A stretch of DNA of 64,000 bases, from contig JAVLUZ010000709.1 in the NCBI GenBank assembly GCA_036768485.1, positions 124,001 to 188,000 of the forward strand, read 5' to 3'. Under the pieces are notes generated by a model, which was given only the letters and a program-made list of their open reading frames with translations, was not told the DNA's origin and searched no databases. Positions within the stretch are counted from its first letter, which is position 1. Every line of letters starts with the position of its first letter. This stretch comes from Mermis nigrescens. Its lineage: Eukaryota; Nematoda; Enoplea; Mermithida; Mermithidae. Positions 12,225-23,254 of the stretch are shown piece after piece. The position numbers were made by a program, and so were the translations under genes.

Positions 12225-15200
12225 TAATCATCAAAATAATACATAAATATTACAGTAATGTGTAAATTCAACCGATTTATCTATAAATAGAATATCAAAT
12301 GATCAGCAATACAATATAATCACAATACAATATAATATATAATATAATATAATAATAATAATATTATTATTATAATAATATAATACAATACAATACAATA
12401 CAATTTGATATGTATATTGAAAAATTTAATATGTATTAATAAATATGTACACGAACGATTCTAATTTTCAGATGACAAAAATATTGTTATATAAATGTGA
12501 ATTTTATTTCTAAACAATAAATAATAGTTTAATAAGATTTCATTTCAACCAAGACTTTATAGGTTTGAAGCTACTACACAAAAATTTCGAAGATAAGAAT
12601 AAAGATCCGACAAAATCAATCTTGAATCTTGATTGGAACAAGAAGCGGATTTAAGGGGGGGAGGGCAGAGGGGCGGTTGCTCCCATTGGCCAAAAATATT
12701 TGGCGAGATAAAGAATGGATATGCAATTTGCAATGATTTTTGGCCGCCAGTGACCATAATTTCTCAAATTTTTCCGGCCGAAGCCTAAGACTAAGCCTAC
12801 GAGCCGGATGATACCTTTGACATTTATTTATCTCCTTGACGACCTGGAAGCCATTTTCGTTCATGTAGGTTACAAAAAAATTTAACAGAAGAAACAGCTG
12901 TTTTCTTCTATTTTCAGTAAAAATTTCGATGTTTCGCATCAAATGCTTTAAATATAGGAAATCAAGCAGTAAATCATGCTTCTAACCGTCTACTCGCCTT
13001 AATTTCCTCAAATTTTCCGGCTCTTCGCGCCGGATCTCTGTTAAAGTCAAAGAAATTAATGTAATGATTTTCCCCCACAAAATTGTCCAATATTTCAAAA
13101 TTTTTAGGAAAAAATATTTCGTCAAAAGTAATTTTATGTAGACGTATACAATTTAAAACACGGAAAAGACGCACTATTTCGCGCGTTACATAAGTGCAAA
13201 TTTTTGGACCTATTTATGACTGTTTTTGGAAAAGTTAGATACTGCCCCCCTTAAAAAATCCTAGATTCGCCCCTGCTTGAAACTAATCTATATCATTTTA
13301 CATATAAGTGCGTAAGTGACATACATGATCTGGGGGGGTTGCACCCCCCGCAGAATCATTTTTCACCCCCGCAAAAAATTTTTCACCCCCCCCCAAGAAT
13401 TGGCGATGTTTCAAAAGTTTCCAAACTTACCTGAAAATTGGTAGAAAAAGTGTCTTTTTAAGGGTTTTTGGCTATCTATTTGCTCAAAATCGCCAAATTT
13501 TCGCGCTTTGCGCCATATATTCATGTTTTAAGCGATATATTGGTCAATTTATTCGACTTTTCTAACCGGCCTTTAAAATTATCGCCAAATTTTTGATACA
13601 AGCATAAAAATCAGTTTTGCCTAATTTCCGACCGAAAATTCCGAAAACGTAAAAGTCGATAAATTAAAAACTTTCGAAAAGTTTGCATAAAATAGAAAGT
13701 TTAGGAGATACATGTGAAAAAAATGAAAAAATATTAAATTAATGCGAATAAAAGCGATAGATTATGTAATAAAAAAACTTTAAAAATAATAAAATGGAAA
13801 AAATCAGAAAAATATAGAAAAAATTAGAAAAGTAAAAACTAAGAAACGAAGCTTAATAAAACAATGCCAAACGACGACGTCATATTTTATAACTTAGGCC
13901 GAGAAATAATTTAAGGGCGCGACCAAAAATATGGGAAGGGGGTGCAAAATTTTTCAAAGGTCAAAAAATGGCCTAAAAAATGGGATTGTAACGAAAAAAC
14001 ACCATTTTGCAACGTTTTTTATCGAGCACTATCCATTGGCGTCAAAAAATTGCGTGAAAAACAAAAAAATTTAAAAATGGAACTCTGGAGGGTATTTTGA
14101 TTTCTGGGAGGGGCGCATACCCCCAAACCCCCTCCACAGCAGGTATGGTCGTAGTCTCATAGAGAGAAGAGACAATCTAAATATAAAGTGAAAAGATGAA
14201 TACATAAATATATTAAAATAAATAAATAATATAATAAAATAGGTATAATAAAACCCATAAACATGTAAACAAATTAACAAAAAATACGCGAAGCTAAATA
14301 AATAAAAAATGAAAAAAACAATAAGACTAAATAATTTTCTTTTACTTTCAAGGATTGTCTTCGAGTAACGTAATTCGTCGAATTTAATAAATTTTGATAG
14401 GCTTCGAAGAATCGATCGTATTTTTGCTCCAGATATTCCGCGCACATTACCTTGTGCTTAGTGATCATTTCCTTTTAACAAATTAATAATAAATTCAAAG
14501 GACGATAAAAAATCAAAAAATTATTAGAATTTTATTTAAATTCCAAAAAAATTAGATTAAAGTACAAAAAAATTTAAAAATATAATAATAAAAAATACGC
14601 AATATATAAACGTTAAATGCGTGCAACGAAAATAGATACGATAAAGTTGTATTAAACTCCTGACAAACAATTTAAAATTTTCATTGCTTTTCTAATACGA
14701 TCATTAAACAGTGCTAACTTATTCGTAGCGCGTTGCTATCGAATTCTGAATAAGCTTAATTATGCCCATAGGTGGGCGGCACCAAAGTTCTGGGGGAGGT
14801 GTGCATGATTTTTTCAAAGGTCAAAAAAATGCCTTAAAAATCATTCTTCAACGTTTTTCATCGAGCACTATCCATTGGCATCAATAAATTGCGAAAAATT
14901 TCAAAATTGAATTCTGGGGGTATTTTGGTTTCTGAGAGGATGCATACCCCAAACCCCCCATACCCAGGTATGATTATGCCCGTCACAATTGGTCCGTCTA
15001 CTACTGAGTCAAAAAAGAAAGAAATCAGGGCATGAAAGCAAAGATGCTAACACAATCATAAAAAATTAAAAAAATCGCAGAGACCGGGATTCGAACACCT
15101 TTGATGAAAAATCCATAAAAATTAAAAAAAACTGGCTAAAGCTGGATTCGAACTTCCGAATCAGAGATCAATGAACCTATTTAATTGGCTACAGTAAGCC

Positions 15201-17926
15201 GGGCGATTCTCGTCGCAAATTTTGACAATTAAGGGTCGATAAATGGTGCTAACGATTTCGCTATGCTAAAAATGTACCTGCGACGTCCTATCTCACAACA
15301 TAGGCAAATTAATCCTTGATTGTCCAAATTTTGTACCAAGAAGCGTGATAAAATAATAATTAAAGAATAATTGATCGACTTAAAATAAAAAATAATAAAT
15401 ATGTAATAAAACAATAAAGAATGATAAAAATAAGCCAAAATACTTTGAAAGTGCTAAAAGCGTCCGACGCGACGTCAAACGTCGAAACTTCGACGTATTT
15501 GAAAAAATTATAAAAATCTTCCGAATAAAGCATAATTTTGGCTAACGGTTCGTAGCGGACGCATTCGCGCATCATGCTGCCGCAACTCAACGCTATTTCG
15601 GGCGTTTCGTAGCTGTGATGCGCGGAAAATCGAATAAAAAATTATAGAAACTACAGTGCTCGCCATGAAACATGACGCACTATAATCGTCAGATTGTATA
15701 TTAGATGATGCGTCGCGAGTGCCGCGTTCCGTCTATAATGCGCTATCATTTCTTTTTTATTATTATAGGATATTTATCTGTATCATGCCGTTAATCTGGC
15801 GATGCGGACGGCACAATTTAGCTATTAATAGCGCCAACAAGAAGGAAGCGCGCACGTGCCTGAATATAGAATGGCATTCACGTGCGCGCACTCGCCTGAA
15901 TATACAACGGCATTCACGTGCGTGCTTCCGGCATTCACGTGCGCGCTTCCCCCTTGTTGGCGCTATTAATAGCTAAATTGCGCCGTCCACATCGCCAGAT
16001 TAACGGCATGATACAGATAAATATCCTATAATAATGAATAAGAGGTGATAGCGCATTATAGACGAAACGCGGTGCTCGCGACGCATCATCTAATATAAAT
16101 CTGACGATTATAGTGCGTCATGTTTCATGGCGAGCACTGTATAACGATTTTCTCAGTGGTGGATCCAGGATTTTCCTAAGGGGGAGGTGCGGTACCCCTA
16201 AGGGGGGGAGGCGGAACCCTGACTTGGGCGGAAAAATTAGCCTTTTTAACCCGAAAATCGCGGAAAAATTAGCCTTTTTAACCCGAAAATCGAGGAAAAA
16301 TTAGCCTTTTTAACCCGAAAATCGCTAAAAATCGCTTAAAAATCCTTAATTTTGCGCACTATTTTTGGCCAATGAGGGAGAGGGGCGGCCGCCCCCACCC
16401 CCTAAATCCGCCCCTGGATTTGTTTATTTTTATTAAATAATAAATTTTTCCAGTTTAAACAAGTAAGGCCACCGGAGAATACGTTTAACACGAGCAGGCC
16501 CGTAGCCAGGGGGCGGGGAGGACGCTTTCCCGAAATTGGGAAAAAATTGTGATTCTCCCTAAGATCCCCCAAAGGGAAAAATGGAAAATTGGCGAAGTGC
16601 GTCTGAAACGCCGCTAAGATACGGTTTTAGCGTACTTTTGAGCTGATAAACTGGAAAATTTATGGCGATTCGCGCCAAATTTATTGTTTATATAACGTTT
16701 CGTCTTCTAAACCGCTAAAAATCGCTCAAATTTGAGTTATAAGAAGGGGAACGTAAAATATGTCCGGCACTCCGAGCCGTATTTATTGTTTAAATGTTTT
16801 TTGTCTTCTACCCTGCTAAAAACTGCTTAAAGAAAGAATTCGTCGATTCAGTAATGATGAATCAGCTTAAATGATAAATTTGCTGAATATCAATATGAAA
16901 TTGAGTAAAAACATTTTCAAAATTTTTGCCGAGATACGCTCAAAACTGCCTTTATTTTCGCCAATCTCATAACGGTTTTCGAGATGACTGGCCTCGAAAA
17001 TTTTAGCCCCCTCTTCGGAATAAAATGCTGGATACAGGCCTGAACACGAGTATAGATGTAATGGCTCTAAAGTTTGAGTGTACACTTCCCGGCCATTTTT
17101 AGGGGGGAGGGCGGGAAATTCCCTCCAATTATTGGTCGAAAATGGCAAAAAAATCAGCTTAAAATGGCCAAAAAAATGCAACTTTTTTCCCGAAAATCGG
17201 GAAGGGGTTTATTAAAAATTTGTCACTCGGTGGGAGATGCGGGGGAGGACCGACTTTGGATGGGGAATCCTCCGATCAAGGTCGGCAGTCATCCCATCTC
17301 CCAAAAGTCAAAAAGTTTGACCCCGCTCGCTTTTTAGAGAAAATTTGCGTTTTCGGCTATGTTTAAGTATACTTTTTTGCCATTTTTGGCCGAAATGTGG
17401 AGGTTATTTATTTCCCCCACTAAATATGGTCAGGGATCCCCTCCCGAAATTTTGAGCCGCTAAATGTATGCACCGAATTAGGTACCCAAACTCGGCCCTA
17501 CATTCACAAAACACTTGATAATAACCAAAATTTTTAATCTCTCAAATTTGGGCCAATTATTCGATTTACTGATCGTTTTCACCTATCGCTTAAAAATTCG
17601 TTTTTTTCCGATTCTTAGCATAAAAATGTCAACCTGCATTATATTCCATCTGACCATTAAGCATAATTAAACAACGTTTCTTACACAATTGATAAAAGCA
17701 TGATAAACATAACATCGGAGATAAAAGAAAGTTATACTAAATTTCGGCGCCAAGAATTAAATAATAGAAAAGGAGAAATAAAGAGTTATTCAATACGCCT
17801 ACTGCTTCAAACATCAACCTTATTGCTTATTAGTTCTTTATTCCTAATAATTATTAGCCCTTTAACTTTATTATTTATTATGTAGTATTATTAATTATTA
17901 TTATTATTATATTGTTGTTATTATTA

Positions 17927-17965
<39 letters not shown>

Positions 17966-20900
17966 TTATTATTACCATTATTATTATTATTACTATTATT
18001 ATTATTACTATTATTATTATTACTATTATTACTATTATTATTATTACTATTATTATTATTATTATTATTATAATTACTACTACTACTACTATAATAATAT
18101 TAATATTAATAATAATAATAATTATTATTATTATTATAATTATTATTATTTTTATTATTGATACCCTTTCATAAGGGACAATAGCACGTCTTGCCGAGTG
18201 CATAAATATTCGACTGTAGGCGATCTGGTTCCGATTTGACGTCGAAGCAAATTATTGAATATTAAAGCGACGTCTTTCTTAGACTTGAACAAAAAAGAGA
18301 AAAATTTATTCGAAAAAAACAAAAAATCGCAAAAAATGAAAATTACGTTTTTATCATTTGTTTTTTTCTGCGCAAACGATAAATGTATACGTACATAATA
18401 CACAAACACATTTCTATTAGGCGTTTTGAAAAAAATTAAAAGTGACGATAATGCCTAAAAATTACTCAAAACCTCACTAAACGACAAAATTGTTCAATAA
18501 AAGCTACTTAAGCGAATTTTGAACAAAAAATAAACTCTTTTACAATTATTTATTATTCCACAAAAATCTTTTATTCCCCAATATTGCGATTGCGCTTGAA
18601 GTTTAGTTGTTATTTTGAGATTCTAGAATTTTGTCAAACCCGGGTCGCCAAAATTTAATCCGATAAACTTAATTTCGGCATAATGCGACCGCATTTGATC
18701 CAAAATTATGTTTTTTAGATTTATAGCCTTATTTGCCAATCGTCTATCTATAATTTTGAATTACTAGCTCAATTTACATTTTACGCGTAAAACTTCCTTT
18801 CTAATCGCCCGAAATAATATTGAAGTTCAAATTTTAATTCTTAAACGAATAATTGCACATATATTAGCCTAAGCCCTGCACTATTTACTTTGTTTGATGT
18901 TCAATTTTGCGCATTTTTCAACAATGGATTTGATATTTACAGTTGTAAGCATAGGCGGCGGCAGCAAAGTTCCGGGGGGTGTGCAAGATGTTTTTCAGGT
19001 AAAAAATGACCTTAAAAATAGTGGTATGGCGGAAAAAACACCATTTTTCAACCTTTCTCATCGAGCACTATCCATAGGTATCAAAAAATAGCGAAAAAAC
19101 AAACTTCAAAAATTGAATTCTGGGGGGGGGTATTTTGGTTCCTGAGGTGAGGGTATTTTGGTTTCTGGGGGGGGTGCATACCCCCAACCCCACGCCAAGG
19201 TATGATCTTGAGGCATCACCTCAAAATCGAGTCTGACTAAATTGGCGACCATAAGCGGAATAACGTTATAATTATAGGTTTCCTGTGCTAAAAGAGCCAC
19301 CACTTCCGACGGCGGCTCGTTTTCGGCGCTACCGTACAACACAGCCTTCATAGACTGTAAGTTTTTGCTAGCTTCTTCCTGTAGCTAAAAAACGAAAGAT
19401 AGGCTTAAACCGGTCTTCAAAGTGGAACAATCCTTTAGGCCTTTTTATGCTTTTGTTTTCTTTTTGTTTGTTGTTCTTGTTTTGTTTCTTTTTTAAACTC
19501 CACGAAGTTTTTTGGTGCCCCTAGAAGTTTTCATTTTCCGAAAAGGTCATAGAAAAGGTGTTATTTAAAGCGTTTTTTGATACTTTTTCGCTCAAAAGCG
19601 AAAAGTTTCGTAGTTTCGGGCCATATACGCAATTTTTCGCTATATTTTGTTCAATTTGCTCGAACTTTCCAGATATTTTTCGAAACTTTAACTTATTTCA
19701 GTTCTAGAAAGAAAGGGTATCATTCAAAACATCCAAAAATAGCCTTCTTGTCATACACCCGTTGTTTTTGAACCGAAATATGGCATTTAAAGAAAAAATA
19801 TCAATTCCGCCTTATTCTCCCCTCCACGCGCATAATTCCAGTGCTGTGCATATCTGATTCCAACCCCGTGAATAACCCCACTGAATACTGGACCTGCATA
19901 TATGCAGGCACGCATATCTGGGGGAATGGGGTTCGGAACCCCCAAATTCAGAAAAATCGATAAAACAGGACTTTTTAAACGTTATTTTGTGCTATTTTCG
20001 ACCCTTTTGGGTTTAGTCCCTCAAAACATTGGTGTTGTTCCCCCCAAAATAGGACGGCCAGCTATATGCCTGCATACAGGCCCAGTGGCGGATCTAGGAT
20101 TTTTCTAAGGGGGGGGGGCGGTACCCCTAAGGGGAGGGGCGGAACCCTGACTTGGGCGGAAAAATTAGCCGTTTTAACCTGAAAACCGCTAAAAATCGCT
20201 CAAAAATGCTCAATTTTGCGCACTATTCTGGGCCAATGGGGGGGGGCAACCGCCCCCGCCCCCCAAATCCGCCCCTGTACAGGCCCGTATCAAGGATTTT
20301 ATTTCGGGGGGGGGCCGAAAATTTTTGAGGCCAGATATCTCGAGAACCATTAGGAGATAGGCGAAAATAAAGACAGTTTTAAGCGTATCTCGGCGAGCTC
20401 TATACGACGGTGAAGAAAAATTTCCACAAAAAAATTAAATTTACACTTTATTTCATATTGATATACAGCAAATTTATCATATAAGCTGATTTCTCATCAC
20501 CTAATCGACGAATTATTTCTTATCTCTTGCCCTTGTACTTAATCATTGTTCTTTACACAGAAAAACAATACGGATAATGAATAATTCGGCACGGAGCGCC
20601 GAAAAAAATTGACATGCTCTGCATATCAACTTCAAATTTGAGCAGTTTTGAGCGGGCTAGAAGGCAAAAACTATAACTAAACAATGAATCCGGCGCACAG
20701 CGCTAGAAAAAAATTGACATGCTCTCTATGTCTAATTCAAATCTGAACGATTTTTAGCGGTTTAGAAGACAAAACTATACATAAACAATAAATCCGGCGC
20801 GAAGTGCCGGAAAAGTTTTAGTTTACTAGTTCAAAAGTACGCTAAAAACCTGTTTAGGCGATGTTTCACACGCACTTCGCCAATTTTTCATTTTTCCCTT

Positions 20901-22697
20901 TGGGGGACCCTTGGAAAAAACAAAAATTTTTTCCCATTTCGGAGGGGGCAGGCCCCCCGCCCCCTGGATACGGGCCTGCCTGCATATATGTGTATACATG
21001 TTGCAGTAGTTTTTTCGGCTAGGTATAATAATCATTTAATTCCTATAATTCCAAAAACTCAATCTGCACCGAAATTAAGTCGCATGTTTTGATTATTTTC
21101 AATCACAAAACCTCATAATTCGGTCCGAGTGTAAACAGGGACCGTTTTATACCTGAGAATCAGAAACTAAGGGTAAACTTCATATTTGTTATGCACACAT
21201 GTGACGCCTCGAAATTTTGGGTAGGGCGGCGGGATTCGACCATTAGCGGGGCGGGGTGGTGGGTTTAGCAACCTTCAGTTTTTTGACTTAAAACAACCAA
21301 AAAACACCTAAAAACGGCCATAAAATTAAATTTTTTTCCAGAAATGGGGGAGGTCAAAACATTTCCTGACTTTGGGGGTGAACGGACGACAAACATTGGG
21401 CAGAGGACAGACATGATCTTGAGGAGAGAGCTTCACTCCCCCCAGACAGGAAATTTTTTCAGTTGCCCCCTAACCCCCCAGAATTCCCGATTTTTCAAAA
21501 GTCTCCGATAATTGGCTGAAAATTCGCAGAAAAGGTGCTTTTTGAGCGTTTCAGCTATCTGTTTGCTCAAAAGTCGCAGAAAAGGTGCTTTTTGAGCGTT
21601 TCAGCTATCTGTTTGCTCAAAAGTGTCAAATTTTTCGGAGCCTTGTGCCGTATACTCATGTTTTGACTATAATTTGTTCAATTTATTCGACTATTTCGAT
21701 TTTTTGGGAATTTTTCTGTCTTTTTATGCTCTAGAAACACGGAGCATCGTCACCCCTTCCTCCAGAATTAATATGCTGCGCATGCACGGTGGGGTACAGA
21801 CATGCACAGCCAGTGGCGGATCTAGGATTTTCCTAAGGGAGGGCGGTACCCCTAAGGGTGGGGCGGAACCCTGACTTGGGCGGAAAAATTAGCCGTTTTA
21901 ACCCAAAAATCGTTAAAAATCGCTCAAAAACGCTCAATTTTGCGCACTATTTTGGGCCAATGGGGGAGGGCGGCCGCCCCCTCAATCCGCCCCTGTGCAC
22001 AGCATGAGAATTCTGGGGCGTTGGGGGGTGGGTGAAATTATTAAATGCCCTATTGGGCCAAAAAATAATAGGTGCGTGTTAAAAACATCTATTCGGCGTT
22101 TCTGACGATTTTCCATCTTTCTGAAGCATGAAAACATAAAAAATTCGAAAAAAGAAACAAGATGAACAAAATAAAGTCAAAACATTAGTTTTATGGCGAC
22201 GCATAAAAAAGCACGTTTTCAACGAATTCTTGAAATTTTTTAGGAAATAACAAAAAAATCATTAATTCTGAAGCTGGGCGAAAAAATTTCTGGGGGAGGG
22301 AAGAAATTCCCACCAAGATCGTGTATAGTGGGGATCTGCCCATACCTCTGTTGAATGTATGGTGTTAATCACATATTAAATTTAAAAATATTCAACTTTA
22401 CAATTATGTGATTACGTTGAAAGGTAATACCATTTTTTGCTTCAAATCGAATGATTTATTCGGAGATACTATTGTTTTTCTATAATGAAATTGCAAATCA
22501 ATATTATCTAACGCGAGGATACTTTTTAAAAAATACGACTGTTTAGATTTTCGCTAATTTATCATATTATTCATGCATATTCGTAGTTTTTCTGATTTCT
22601 TTTCGCCCTTCTCAAGGGCTGCTATGGATTCTTTAACGCTTTTTACTATGTCTACCGGTGATTGTTTCTTCGAGCCAAATAACGTCACTTTCTTCAT
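8367..22697 (-). CDS. Mo25: Mo25/CAB39 scaffold protein, seven-exon host gene
   Basis: Mo25 (calcium-binding protein 39) is the armadillo-like scaffold that binds STRAD and activates the kinase LKB1 and other STE20-type kinases in the cytoplasm. Seven coding blocks on the minus strand join in frame: 22697-22587, 19378-19220, 18283-18165, 15612-15444, 14471-14346, 11686-11543 and 8534-8367, giving about 331-333 residues, close to the family's roughly 340. Diagnostic phrases read directly are [55 protein letters not shown] and [16 protein letters not shown] before the stop. Exon ends are clean GT/AG and phases agree, except at the end of exon 1, where no GT follows the conserved part. No frameshift or internal stop is seen, so the gene looks functional. 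The introns hold several MITEs. Confidence 0.93.
8916..9144. mobile_element. degenerate CATAGG-family MITE, inverted
   Basis: Begins CATACCTGGGCGTATGG and ends near GCCCACCAACG. Internal phrases match the family, but no target duplication is visible, so the ends are approximate. Confidence 0.55.
9443..9676. mobile_element. hAT-like MITE, CATAGGTGGGC family
   Basis: Starts CATAGGTGGGCAGCACC and ends CACGCCCATGTGTG. Exact 8-bp duplication GTGCAAAG at 9435-9442 and 9677-9684. Lies in an intron of Mo25. Confidence 0.87.
10468..10774. mobile_element. degenerate CATAGG-family MITE
   Basis: Contains the family's CAACACCAAAACTCTGG start, an AT-rich expanded middle and the end GCATACCCCCACGCCCACG. 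The left end is eroded and no target duplication was found. Confidence 0.55.
11543..11686 (-). CDS. Mo25: Mo25 exon 6
   Basis: 48 codons between a CAG acceptor and GTGAGT donor. Reads [20 protein letters not shown] and ends FEAFHVFK, the best conserved helical repeat of the family. Confidence 0.95.
12053..12400. repeat. AAT/TAA microsatellite tracts
   Basis: Imperfect AATAAT and TAATAT arrays inside Mo25 intron 5, with a second block from about 12315. Confidence 0.85.
12635..13275. mobile_element. long CAGTGGCGGAT-family element, inverted, end-eroded
   Basis: Begins GCGGATTTAAGGGGGGGAGG and ends CCTAGATTCGCCCCTG, the inverse of the CAGTGGCGGATTTAGG start. The interior matches the long subfamily also seen near 34325 and 40533, including GCTCTTCGCGCCGG. 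No target duplication found. Confidence 0.55.
13909..14147. mobile_element. CATAGG-family MITE, degenerate left end
   Basis: Shares the ATCGAGCACTATCCATTGGC core and the GGGCGCATACCCCCAAACCC end with other copies. Right end GCAGGTATG. The left end is mutated and no duplication was found. Confidence 0.6.
14346..14471 (-). CDS. Mo25: Mo25 exon 5
   Basis: 42 codons, AG acceptor and GTAAAA donor. Reads [19 protein letters not shown] and ends [10 protein letters not shown]. Confidence 0.94.
14767..14972. mobile_element. hAT-like MITE, CATAGGTGGGC family
   Basis: Starts CATAGGTGGGCGGCACC and ends CATACCCAGGTATG. Exact 8-bp duplication ATTATGCC at 14759-14766 and 14973-14980. Lies in Mo25 intron 4. 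Confidence 0.88.
15444..15612 (-). CDS. Mo25: Mo25 exon 4
   Basis: 169 bases. The first base completes a glycine codon split by the intron. Reads [20 protein letters not shown] and ends [12 protein letters not shown] before a GTATTT donor. Confidence 0.95.
15654..16139. mobile_element. Tc1/mariner-type foldback MITE
   Basis: 486 bp with inverted arms of roughly 180-200 bp, starting CAGTGCTCGCCATGAAACAT and ending in its reverse complement. TA dinucleotides flank both ends (15652-15653 and 16140-16141). The loop between the arms has three to four copies of a GGCATTCACGTGCG phrase. It lies in Mo25 intron 3. Confidence 0.85.
16154..16416. mobile_element. hAT-like MITE, CAGTGGCGGAT family
   Basis: Starts CAGTGGTGGATCCAGG and ends AAATCCGCCCCTG. 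Flanks GATTTTCT and GATTTGTT match at 6 of 8. The interior repeats a 31-base unit (AAATTAGCCTTTTTAACCCG) about three times. Confidence 0.75.
17885..18160. repeat. TTA/ATT microsatellite next to Mo25 exon 3
   Basis: About 275 bases of ATT/TTA triplets with TAC and ACT variants, beginning a few bases after the exon 3 donor in the direction of transcription. Any open frame here is low-complexity isoleucine/valine and not a gene. Confidence 0.9.
18165..18283 (-). CDS. Mo25: Mo25 exon 3
   Basis: 119 bases, AG acceptor, ends AAAGG before GTATCA. Reads [20 protein letters not shown] then [19 protein letters not shown]. Confidence 0.95.
18950..19204. mobile_element. CATAGG-family MITE beside a splice donor
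   Basis: Starts CATAGGCGGCGGCAGC and ends CACGCCAAGGTATG. No matching duplication. Its right end lies 15 bases from the exon 2 boundary at 19220, inside Mo25 intron 2. Confidence 0.7.
19220..19378 (-). CDS. Mo25: Mo25 exon 2
   Basis: 53 codons, [20 protein letters not shown] to [10 protein letters not shown], then a GTGATG donor. The acceptor is CTACAG at 19379; an alternative TTTTAG would add two codons (upper end 19384). Both keep the frame. Confidence 0.92.
19905..20072. mobile_element. hAT-like MITE, CAGGCACGTA family, empty copy
   Basis: Starts CAGGCACGCATATCTGG and ends GGCCAGCTATATGCCTG. Duplication CATATATG at 19897-19904; its partner is displaced to 20983-20990 by the next insertion (20077-20978). 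The internal target reads GTTCGGAA, uninterrupted. Confidence 0.78.
20077..20978. mobile_element. hAT-like element, CAGGCCCGTATCCAGG family
   Basis: Starts CAGGCC (interrupted after six bases by 20083-20277) then CGTATCAAGGATTTTATTTC, and ends CCTGGATACGGGCCTG. Exact duplication CCTGCATA at 20069-20076 and 20979-20986. The interior has repeated GGCGC hairpins and a reversed CCTTTGGGGGACCCTTGG segment. Non-coding. Confidence 0.8.
20083..20277. mobile_element. hAT-like MITE, CAGTGGCGGAT family (nested)
   Basis: Starts CAGTGGCGGATCTAGG and ends CAAATCCGCCCCTG. Exact duplication TACAGGCC at 20075-20082 and 20278-20285. Inserted into the first bases of the 20077-20978 element. Confidence 0.87.
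21811..21995. mobile_element. hAT-like MITE, CAGTGGCGGAT family
   Basis: Starts CAGTGGCGGATCTAGG and ends CTCAATCCGCCCCTG. Exact duplication TGCACAGC at 21803-21810 and 21996-22003. In Mo25 intron 1. Confidence 0.87.
22587..22697 (-). CDS. Mo25: Mo25 exon 1 (start codon)
   Basis: Starts [20 protein letters not shown] and continues to [11 protein letters not shown], matching the family's amino terminus. The frame stays open for about 13 more codons, then stops. No GT donor follows the conserved part, so the exact 3' boundary is uncertain. Confidence 0.85.
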
Positions 22698-22904
22698 AAT
22701 TTCCGCCAAGATTATATGCCCAATTATCTATCTATTAACTAACGTACGAGAATTTAAGTGAACGAAATAAAAGGAAGTTCGAAAATAAGCAGTTTATCTA
22801 TAATCTGTACCATTATAAAGCATTTTGGAATATGGGCATTACTGAGGACTTCTTATGTAAACAAAGACTAGGGGCGGGTCTGGCTGACTCGAAAAATGAA
22901 AACA

Positions 22905-22995
22905 ACAACAACAACAATCATAATAATAATAAATAATTAATAATAATAATAACAATAATAAAAATATTAATAATAATGATAATAATATAATGATT
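22905..22995. repeat. AAT/AAC microsatellite
   Basis: AACAACAACAACAATCATAATAAT followed by imperfect AAT triplets, upstream of the Mo25 start. Confidence 0.8.
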
Positions 22996-23254
22996 AGCGA
23001 GAAACGTGAAAAATGTTTTTTACCATTAGTATTAATTTATAAATACCGATGAATTTAGGTAGTACCGAGAAACGTCAATAAATTTTCTGCCCCTATCATC
23101 AATTTAAGTTTCTGTGTCTTCTAATGATTTTCGAAGTCAAAAGATTATTATTCTATCATTTGCCACTTCGTGTGATCTTGTTGAACCCAGAAGGAGAAAA
23201 CAAATTTGAAAAGCGTCAATTTTCAATGCAATTTCGCAAAAATAAGGGGAAACA

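Noticed and set aside
15050..15200. Possible tRNA-like sequences (GGGATTCGAACACC and GCTGGATTCGAACTTCC)
   Set aside because: Each has a T-loop-like GATTCGAAC box, but I could not fold a full cloverleaf with a matching acceptor stem; at best these are tRNA-derived SINE fragments in a Mo25 intron. A tRNAscan run would decide.
17961..18203. Isoleucine/valine-rich open frame on the minus strand
   Set aside because: It is a translated TTA/ATT microsatellite in a Mo25 intron.
22573..22761. 62-codon plus-strand frame
   Set aside because: Antisense shadow of Mo25 exon 1.
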